From Streptomyces sp. NBC_00193 (lineage in GTDB: Bacteria > Actinomycetota > Actinomycetes > Streptomycetales > Streptomycetaceae), in NCBI RefSeq assembly GCF_026342735.1, contig NZ_JAPEMM010000001.1:5146001-5210000 (forward strand): a stretch of DNA of 64,000 bases, given 5' to 3'. Under the pieces are notes generated by a model. The model saw only the letters and a program-made list of their open reading frames with translations, was not told the DNA's origin and ran no database searches. Made by a program: the position numbers and the translations under genes. This document shows positions 8,940 to 14,525 of this stretch, piece by piece. Positions within the stretch are counted from its first letter, which is position 1. The number at the start of each line of letters is the position of its first letter.

Positions 8940-9848
8940 TCAGCGTCTGTTTTCGGTCATCCATTCAAGCGCGTGATCGACGGCATGCGGAAGGGCGAAG
9001 AGCATGGTCGATGCCCCGCCGATCCGCCCCCGGCGTATCCCCTCTTCCGGGAACGCCCTGCCGATCTCGGCGAAATCGCTGTCATCCAGCGCGATGTCCT
9101 CGTACGCGGTCCACCCTTCCCGCTTCGGCCCTTCAGGCTGCCCCCCTGAAGACCCCGGATGGTTCACCTTCACCACACACTCGTACATGCGCAAGGGGGG
9201 CTTCGGAATTCGATACTCCGCGAGATGGAAAGCGGTGCAGACGGAAAATCCCACATTGATCATGAGTACCTTCCATCCCTCCCCGCACATCTTTCCCAGG
9301 GGTGAATCCTCGCCCAAATGGCTGGTCAGCGGATGTCCCGCACACAGCTCCCGGGCGCCTGCGCCGACCGCGGAGAAAGAGGTCTGCGGATGCCCGCTGC
9401 GCGCCGCTCCCGGGGCGGTGCGCACGGCTTCGGCGAGGACCCCCATGCCGTGGCTCGGGGTGCGCGCCGGGTCGAAGGCGGGCATGCGTGCGCGGAAGGC
9501 CCGTACGCCCTCCTCGGTGAGGCCGGCGATCCGTGCCAGGTGCGCGGTGGAGGTCTTGGAGTTCTGCGGGGTGAAGGCCGGCGCCGCGAGGGTGCCGCCC
9601 GGACCGACGGCGGCCAGGAGGGCGTCGCGCAGCTCCTCGGCACGCAGACCGGTGCCGCCGAGCGAGGCGTGCACCAGCAGGCGCATGCCGGGGCGGACAC
9701 CGAGCGCGCGGAGGGGGCGGGCGAGGGCGCCGGGGCCTTCGGGGCCGGGGCCTTCAGCGGCGGGGTCTTCTGAGGCGGGGCCTTCCGTGCCGGGGCTTTC
9801 GGGGCCGGGCCGCGGGGGGCGGTCCCCGGGGCCCGTCGGGCCCGTCAC
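8940..9848 (-). CDS. AAC(3)-family N-acetyltransferase in the fxs operon
   Basis: Aminoglycoside N3-acetyltransferase-type (Antibiotic_NAT) fold, 302 aa. After a low-complexity Pro/Glu-rich N-terminus of about 40 residues come LLVHASLGGTGLR, GTLAAPAFT, RSGHPQTSFSAVG and LGEDSPLGKM, which match the family's acetyl-CoA-binding and active-site blocks, followed by the CTAFHLAEY block. The GTG start overlaps the fxsB stop (GTGA), so the gene is translationally coupled to the maturase. This placement suggests it modifies the FxsA peptide or a small molecule of the pathway instead of giving antibiotic resistance; that is inference. True aminoglycoside acetylation cannot be excluded. No TTA codon was seen. 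Confidence 0.85.
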   Translation of the reverse strand: MTGPTGPGDRPPRPGPESPGTEGPASEDPAAEGPGPEGPGALARPLRALGVRPGMRLLVHASLGGTGLRAEELRDALLAAVGPGGTLAAPAFTPQNSKTSTAHLARIAGLTEEGVRAFRARMPAFDPARTPSHGMGVLAEAVRTAPGAARSGHPQTSFSAVGAGARELCAGHPLTSHLGEDSPLGKMCGEGWKVLMINVGFSVCTAFHLAEYRIPKPPLRMYECVVKVNHPGSSGGQPEGPKREGWTAYEDIALDDSDFAEIGRAFPEEGIRRGRIGGASTMLFALPHAVDHALEWMTENRR

Positions 9849-12127
9849 GCGTCGACCGCCTTCAGTTCCCAGCGGAGCTGTTCCACGAGGCGCTTGCCGG
9901 TGCTCGTCAGCTCCGCCGCCTCCGACAGCCGGTCCAGCGCCCGGTTGATCCGGTCCAGCCCGCCCGGCTCGGCGGTGGCGGTCGCCCGCCGGTAGGCCTC
10001 CACGGCCACCCGCTCGTGGACGTCGGCCAGCAGCCGGGACACCGGGACCGGGCGCTCACGCCACGGCGAGGGGTGCTGCCATTCCCCGTCCAGCGCGTAC
10101 AGGTCGGCCACCTCGGTCAGCGCCTGGAGGCCCGCCCGCCGCCGCCCGGTGAGCAGTGCGAGCGCGGTCTCCGCCACCCCCGCCGCGTACGGCACTCCGA
10201 GCGCGCCCGGACCGTGCCGCCCGGCCTCGCCCCAGCCGCGGGCCCGGGGGCCGCCCGCGAGGGGCGTCAGGGTGGTCAGCCCGGTGGCGGCCGCCCGCGC
10301 GAACTCGGGCACCGAGGCGTGCAGCAGGGCCCACGCCGCGTCGAGGCGCTCGCGCCACTCCTCGGCCTCCCCGGCGCCGAGCCGCAGCCTGGGCGGGCGG
10401 GCGAAGCAGTTGCGGTGCGGGTCCAGGTCCTCCAGCGCCACCGGGGCCGCGTCCGGCCCCGGCGACCAGGTGCGTACGGGCTGCCAGCGCGCGTCGCCCG
10501 CGGCGGGCCCGAAGCGGTGCTCGGGGCGGCCCTCCTCGCGGACGGCGTACCCGCCGTCGGCGGCGTGCAGGGTGGCGCGGCCCTCGGTGCCGGGCTCGCC
10601 CAGGCGCAGCAGGCCGAGCGTCGGCAGGTACACCTCGCCGTCCCGGTAGACGACCTCGGCGGGCAGGTCGAGCCCGCCGCGCAGCACGGCGGCGGCGGCC
10701 AGTGCGGTCAGCCGGCGGGCCGCCCGCGCGGCGTCGGGGCCCTCCTGCCCGGGGTCGAGGCAGGCCATGACCCAGGTCCGGGTGAAGGGGTGGGCCAGTA
10801 CGGCGTCCAGCGCGTCCGCGCCCGCCTGCCCGGCCCGCTCCACGGCGCCCAGCACCCGCCAGGCCCGCTCCCAGTCGGAATCACCCGTGCGGCGGTCGTT
10901 CAAGAGGGCGAGCAGGTCCCGGGTCAGCTGCTCCTGGGAGCCGGCCAGCTCGGCCGGGTCGGACAGTTCCGGCGCGCTCGCGCTGGCGCTCGTACGCCCC
11001 TCCACGCCGTCGACGAGCTCGCGCAGGTCGGTGCAGTAGACGGAGGGGTTGTCGAAGTTCCCGGGGGCTTCCGAGCCGGACGGCTCGTCGGAACCGGCCT
11101 TGTAGCGGTGCGTGTAGAGCCCGCCTCCGCACGAACGTACGACGGGGCACCGGCGGCACGCGTCGCTGACGCCGGCCAGCCCCAACTGGCGCGCGCGGAC
11201 CCCGGGATGGGCCGCGACCAGGTCGAAGGCGTGGTCGAAGACGTTGAACCCGGTGGCGGCGGCGCCCTCGAAGGCGCTCTTGAGGGAGTCGACCTGCTCC
11301 AGGTTCCCGTCGGTTTCCACCACGACGAGATCGGTGGGCGCGAGGCCGAGGGACTCGGTGAGGCTGGGGCCGCCGGCCAGGGTGGAGAACAGCGAGTCGA
11401 AGAGGCGTACGGGGACCGGGCGGCCGCGGCGGTCCCAGTGGTCGAAGACCCGCAGCAGCCAGCGCGCGTAGGTGTCGGGGGCCTCGTCGGGGCGGACCGG
11501 CGGCGTCTGCCAGGTGGCGTGCGGGAGGAGGAAGTCCACGCGCGGCGGGGCCAGTTCGACGAGGGCGTCGAGGACGGCCACCGGATCGTTGGCGACGTCG
11601 ATGGTGCAGAGCAGGCCCTGGTAGAGGTGGCGGTAGGGCTCGGTGCGCAGGAGGTCCACGGCGGCCAGGACCAGGGGGTGGCTGGTGCGCCCGTCGGCGA
11701 AGCGCCGGTGGCGGTCGTTGGCGGCGCGGTCCCCGTCGAGGGAGACGCTCACGCTGACGCCGAACTCCGCGAAGAGGTCCAGGTAACGGCGGCTGAGCTG
11801 CAGGCCGTTGGTGTGCATGCGCAGGTCGAGGGCGGCGATGCCGTCGAGGGCGCGGGTGAATTCCTCGCACACGAGCCGGAGCCGGGCGGTGCCCGCGAGA
11901 AGCGGTTCCCCTCCGTGAAGGATGACCGTGACGGAGGGGAGTGCGTGTGTCCTTGCGTGTTCGGCGAGACGCGACGCGGTCTGGGCGATCACCTCGGGGG
12001 AGATCACTTTCGGCCGGGAGCGCCAGCTCTGATCTGCGTGTTCGTAGACATAGCAATGATCACAAGCAAGATCGCATCTGCTGTGAACTTTCAGGACGAT
12101 CTCGCGAAAAGCGATCAGGCCGGTCAT
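9845..12127 (-). CDS. fxsB: FxsB: radical SAM/SPASM cyclophane maturase with degenerate HExxH domain
   Basis: A 760-aa peptide maturase. Residues 1-320 form a radical SAM domain with CDLACDHC (CxxxCxxC at C19, C23, C26) and the family hallmark VYEHADQSW just after it. A SPASM-type auxiliary cluster region follows (CRRCPVVRSCGGG...YCTDL, about 325-375). FxsB enzymes join the Phe ring to the Ser of the F-x-S motif in FxsA to make a strained three-residue cyclophane. The C-terminal half (about 380-750) resembles the HExxH peptide beta-hydroxylase-like domain (RHGPGALGVPYA, later YALDGEW...SPWRERPVP), but where relatives have HEFQH-like metal ligands this protein reads LTGRRRAG near 657-664. The start lies 29 nt after fxsA; the ribosome site is weak, so coupling to fxsA is likely. 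Confidence 0.9.
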   Translation of the reverse strand: MTGLIAFREIVLKVHSRCDLACDHCYVYEHADQSWRSRPKVISPEVIAQTASRLAEHARTHALPSVTVILHGGEPLLAGTARLRLVCEEFTRALDGIAALDLRMHTNGLQLSRRYLDLFAEFGVSVSVSLDGDRAANDRHRRFADGRTSHPLVLAAVDLLRTEPYRHLYQGLLCTIDVANDPVAVLDALVELAPPRVDFLLPHATWQTPPVRPDEAPDTYARWLLRVFDHWDRRGRPVPVRLFDSLFSTLAGGPSLTESLGLAPTDLVVVETDGNLEQVDSLKSAFEGAAATGFNVFDHAFDLVAAHPGVRARQLGLAGVSDACRRCPVVRSCGGGLYTHRYKAGSDEPSGSEAPGNFDNPSVYCTDLRELVDGVEGRTSASASAPELSDPAELAGSQEQLTRDLLALLNDRRTGDSDWERAWRVLGAVERAGQAGADALDAVLAHPFTRTWVMACLDPGQEGPDAARAARRLTALAAAAVLRGGLDLPAEVVYRDGEVYLPTLGLLRLGEPGTEGRATLHAADGGYAVREEGRPEHRFGPAAGDARWQPVRTWSPGPDAAPVALEDLDPHRNCFARPPRLRLGAGEAEEWRERLDAAWALLHASVPEFARAAATGLTTLTPLAGGPRARGWGEAGRHGPGALGVPYAAGVAETALALLTGRRRAGLQALTEVADLYALDGEWQHPSPWRERPVPVSRLLADVHERVAVEAYRRATATAEPGGLDRINRALDRLSEAAELTSTGKRLVEQLRWELKAVDA

Positions 12128-12156
12128 TCCACCAGTCTAGAGCGCCGACTTCTCCG

Positions 12157-12321
12157 TCAGAGTGCAGAGTTGAAGATGGGCGTCTGAACCTTTCGACCGG
12201 ATTCCGTCGGGAGGACGCGACCCAGGCTCGCGGCCGCGCGCGCACCGCGGACATCGATCCGGTCGAGCGGGACGCGGGTGGCCGTGACGGTGCTGGCCGG
12301 GTGGGTTGCGGAGGTGTTCAT
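12157..12321 (-). CDS. fxsA: FxsA: FxSxx-COOH RiPP precursor peptide
   Basis: A 54-aa peptide gene, too short for routine gene calling, found by reading the minus strand upstream of fxsB. It starts ATG AAC ACC at 12321 with a GAGGA box 7 nt upstream and ends PIFNSAL-stop at 12157. The C-terminus F-N-S-A-L fits the FxSxx-COOH rule exactly, and the leader contains the VPLDRIDV stretch typical of such precursors (hydrophobic-Leu-Asp-x-Ile/Leu-Asp). The predicted FxsB product is a Phe50-Ser52 cyclophane. The stop codon is 29 nt before the fxsB start on the same strand, so the pair forms the head of the operon. Export or proteolysis genes were not found nearby. An overlapping plus-strand reading frame exists but resembles nothing. 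Confidence 0.88.
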   Translation of the reverse strand: MNTSATHPASTVTATRVPLDRIDVRGARAAASLGRVLPTESGRKVQTPIFNSAL

Positions 12322-12649
12322 GACGCCGTCCTCGGGGAGGTCATGGGGAATGGGAGGGGGACAATGGCGAAGAGAGCCACTGCCTGGCGCGGACTTTACC
12401 TGCCCGATCGGTGATCGGCTTGCCGAACTGCGCAGGTCGTTGTTACAGGATGATGTCCTGGTCAGGGCCGATCGGGGGGCAGTGGCAAACGCGATCGAAT
12501 TCGCTCGGGCCCGGCATTCGCCCGTTTGCCTGATGGCAAGATCCTTTCCATTTGCGGGCCTGCCGTACCGTCGGCCGTCACCCCGTGTCGGCGGCGACGG
12601 CGTATCGGTGCTGCGGCAGGTTCCAGGCTTCTGACCTCGCTACACGTCT
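12322..12649. other. Promoter region upstream of fxsA, no gene seen
   Basis: About 330 nt between fxsA and the repeat-protein gene, both on the minus strand. No convincing reading frame with codon bias or family signal was found on either strand. It presumably holds the fxs promoter. A GGTAAAGTCCG element (minus strand, about 12390-12400) recurs as GGTAAAGTCCG near 13202-13212 upstream of the decayed fxsA copy, so it may be a shared regulatory element. Confidence 0.4.
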
Positions 12650-12904
12650 CTATATCCCTTCGATCCACCGGCGGATCAGACCGCCGAGCGCTTGGAGCGT
12701 CAGCCAGCCCAAGGCGTGGGAGGCGATCTTCCGCTTCCTCTTCTTCTTCCCGGCCTCGGGCTTCTGGGACGGGCCGTGATCCTTCTCGGGATCCGCCGTC
12801 GGGTGGAGGCCCTTCTCGGGATCTGTTGTGGGGTGGGGATCCTTCGCGGGATCCGTTGTCGGGCGGGGATCCTTCTCGGGATCCGTTGTGGTGTTCACTT
12901 TCAC
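12650..12904 (-). CDS. Small cationic protein with four decapeptide repeats
   Basis: An 84-aa protein of unrecognised family. The N-terminal half is four near-identical ten-residue units of the type TTDPEKDPRP. Then comes a strongly basic run, GKKKRKRKIASHA, and an amphipathic or weakly hydrophobic tail, LGWLTLQALGGLIRRWIEGI. A GAGGAG box lies just before the GTG at 12904; GTG 12898, two codons later, has better spacing. It is on the fxs strand, between fxsA and a decayed fxsAB copy, so it may belong to the same system, for instance as a membrane-active or peptide-binding accessory. That is speculation from position and the cationic tail. The repeat region probably evolved by replication slippage. 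Confidence 0.5.
   Translation of the reverse strand: MKVNTTTDPEKDPRPTTDPAKDPHPTTDPEKGLHPTADPEKDHGPSQKPEAGKKKRKRKIASHALGWLTLQALGGLIRRWIEGI
12776..12895 (-). repeat. 30-bp tandem repeat, about four copies, inside the small cationic protein gene
   Basis: Units of about 30 bp of the form GGGATCCTTCTCGGGATCCG followed by TTGTCGGGCG recur in-frame about four times and encode the decapeptides. Copies differ by a few substitutions. The internal GGATCC sites repeat twice per unit. Confidence 0.75.
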
Positions 12905-13039
12905 CGCTCCTCACCGGGGGCAGTCGACCCCGATCGGGAGAGACGACTGTTCTTCGGTCGTGCCGGAGCAGGTTGGTGTGGAGGTGAGGCGGGGTACGGG
13001 GCAGGCCGGCCCCGGTTGCCCGTTCACGGACCGAGCGGT

Positions 13040-13110
13040 GATGGCGAACGAGATCGCATCTGCCGCGGACGTTCAGGACGATCTGGCGAAAGGCGGCCGG
13101 GCCGCCCTTC
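13040..13110 (-). pseudogene. Decayed copy of the fxsB 5' end
   Basis: Reading the minus strand, AFRQIVLNVRGRCDLVRHH aligns with the FxsB N-terminus AFREIVLKVHSRCDLACDH, and the DNA (TTTCGC.AGATCGTCCTGAA, GCAGATGCGATCT) is almost identical over this stretch. The start codon is lost (ATGACC replaced by AGGGCG), one nucleotide is missing before the aligned codons, and two of the three cluster cysteines are changed. The homology then fades, so this is a fragment and not a gene. Confidence 0.75.
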
Positions 13111-13137
13111 CGTCAGTCTAGAGCGCGTACTTCTGTG

Positions 13138-13170
13138 TCAGAGCGTGGAGTTGAAGGTCGGGGACCGCAT
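13138..13170 (-). pseudogene. Decayed second fxsA 3' end (…PTFNSTL-stop)
   Basis: The minus strand reads MRSPTFNSTL-stop, matching the PIFNSAL end of fxsA, and the DNA after the stop (…AGAAGT.CGCGCTCTAGACTG) continues to match the fxsA-fxsB spacer. Only the C-terminal seven or so residues are conserved; no leader or ribosome site is present upstream, apart from a shared GGTAAAGTCCG element. An F-x-S-x-x end survives although the matching fxsB fragment is dead. It is most simply a remnant of a duplicated fxsAB head; a short functional peptide from an upstream start is less likely. Confidence 0.65.
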
Positions 13171-13322
13171 CGGTGATGCGGTCGCGGCGCCGGTGCACGG
13201 CCGGACTTTACCCCCGGGGGGGCCCTTCGGCGTGCCGAACAGGACGCGGATTTTCACCGCGCGACCTCTCGGTCGGAGGCTGTCCCGATCCGGGGCCTCC
13301 GCCCCACCGCGCCCGGACCCTC

Positions 13323-14225
13323 CTACGCAGGCTGCTGCTCGTTGACGGGAGGTGCGGGTACCTCCCTGAGCAGCCACGTCAGTACGTCGGGCAGGGCGCG
13401 CAGCGCCGCGAAGTGCGCGGCGGCCGGGTCGATGTTCGTGGTGGCGCCCGGGATGCGGCCCGCCAGCCAGCGGGAGTGGCCCACGGGGGAGAACACGTCG
13501 AGCTCCCCGTGCCAGATCAGCACCGGGCAGCGGATGTCCGCCGGGTCGAAGCCCCAGGGGCTGCTGAAGGAGATGGCGTCGTCGATCCAGCCGTAGGCGG
13601 AGGTGCGGACCCCCTCACGGTAGTTGCGCAGGAGCATGGCCCGCAGCCCCGCGTCCGCGACGATCATGCGGTCGCTGTCGGTGAGCTCGCGGCGCAGCTC
13701 GTCCAGGAGCCGGCCGGGGTCCTCGGCGATCCCGGCGGCGCGCGGGATCAGCCGGGCGGCGAGCTCCTCGGGGTCCCGGCCGGCGGTGGAGTGCTCCCGG
13801 ATGTTCGAGGGGGACATGCCCTCGAACCAGTCCAGGTCCTCCGCGTCCCGGGGGGCCAGGGAGACCAGCGCGGCGGTCCGGGTGACCCGGTGGGGGAGCA
13901 GGGCGGCGCAGGCCAGCGCGCCGGGGGCGCCGCCGGAGCGGCCGGCCACGGCGAAGGTGTCCAGGCCCAGGGAGTCGGCGATCGCGGCCACCTCCGTGGC
14001 CACGTCGGCGACGGTGCGGCCCGGATGGCGGTCGGAGCCCCCGTAGCCGGGCCGGTCGTAGGCGATGAGCTGCATCCGGCGCTGGTAGAGGACCATGCCC
14101 CGGGGGGCGGGGCCCAGACGGCTGCCGGGCATGCCGTGGAGCAGGAAAACGGGTTTTCCGTGCGGGTCGCCCCAGCGCTCCACCGTCAGATTCCGTCCGT
14201 CCGCGACGCGCACCTGACTGCGCAC
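13323..14225 (-). CDS. Alpha/beta-hydrolase
   Basis: A 300-aa alpha/beta-hydrolase fold protein without signal peptide. Visible elements are the oxyanion block FLLHGMPGSRLG (about 31-42), YDRPGYGGSD (about 57-66), the nucleophile elbow AGRSGGAPG with Ser near residue 95, the acid-bearing WHGELDVFSPVGHS (about 236-249) and the late His in AAAHFAAL. The GRSGG elbow and DRPGYG block are typical of the esterase/epoxide hydrolase-like group; the substrate cannot be told. It runs divergently from adhE; the 300-nt gap between them holds a Rex operator nearer to adhE. Its 3' end comes within about 150 nt of the decayed fxsA copy. Confidence 0.85.
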   Translation of the reverse strand: MRSQVRVADGRNLTVERWGDPHGKPVFLLHGMPGSRLGPAPRGMVLYQRRMQLIAYDRPGYGGSDRHPGRTVADVATEVAAIADSLGLDTFAVAGRSGGAPGALACAALLPHRVTRTAALVSLAPRDAEDLDWFEGMSPSNIREHSTAGRDPEELAARLIPRAAGIAEDPGRLLDELRRELTDSDRMIVADAGLRAMLLRNYREGVRTSAYGWIDDAISFSSPWGFDPADIRCPVLIWHGELDVFSPVGHSRWLAGRIPGATTNIDPAAAHFAALRALPDVLTWLLREVPAPPVNEQQPA

Positions 14226-14315
14226 GCGCTCCCTCCCTCACGGTCGACGCGACTCGTCACGGTGATTGTGCTCGCTGGGGGAGGAGCGCGGTAGGGCGCA
14301 CTTCGCCGGAAATTC

Positions 14316-14333
14316 TTGTGAAAGTTTTCACAA
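14316..14333 (+). promoter_or_regulatory. Rex operator upstream of adhE
   Basis: TTGTGAAAGTTTTCACAA has perfect 7-bp arms (TTGTGAA/TTCACAA) around 4 nt, the consensus for Rex, the NADH/NAD+-sensing repressor of Streptomyces and other Gram-positives. It lies 192 nt before the adhE ATG. Rex would repress adhE when NAD+ is high and release it under low oxygen. Confidence 0.88.
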
Positions 14334-14525
14334 GCGCACAGGGGTCTTAGGTCCCGAGGTGTTTATGCAGGTCAGATGGGGTATCGAAGGGAGGTGAACG
14401 GGTGTGAACGGCCCTTCGGCCCGGTGGATAAGGGCTTTTTCGGCGGCGCGGCTTCCGCTTTTGGGTGTCGAATTGAGTCATCAGGAAAGCGGTTCAGGTT
14501 GAGTCGAAATGAAGGAGTTCCTGCC

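Noticed and set aside
12478..12520. A possible third fxsB 5' fragment (GTGGCAAACGCGATCG compared with GATGGCGAACGAGATCG)
   Set aside because: Only about 25 of 36 positions match in GC-rich DNA and no flanking homology continues; could be chance.
12278..12634. Plus-strand 118-aa frame antisense to fxsA
   Set aside because: No recognised family, no ribosome site, and it overlaps the well-supported fxsA gene.
13128..13135. CAGTCTAGAGC near the fxs copies as a DasR-type site (GGTCTAGACC core)
   Set aside because: Only half the palindrome matches and its conservation is explained by the duplication.
13138..13377. A 79-aa minus-strand frame ending FNSTL as a full second FxsA
   Set aside because: It overlaps the hydrolase gene, has no ribosome site or precursor-like leader, and only the last residues match fxsA; treated as a remnant instead.
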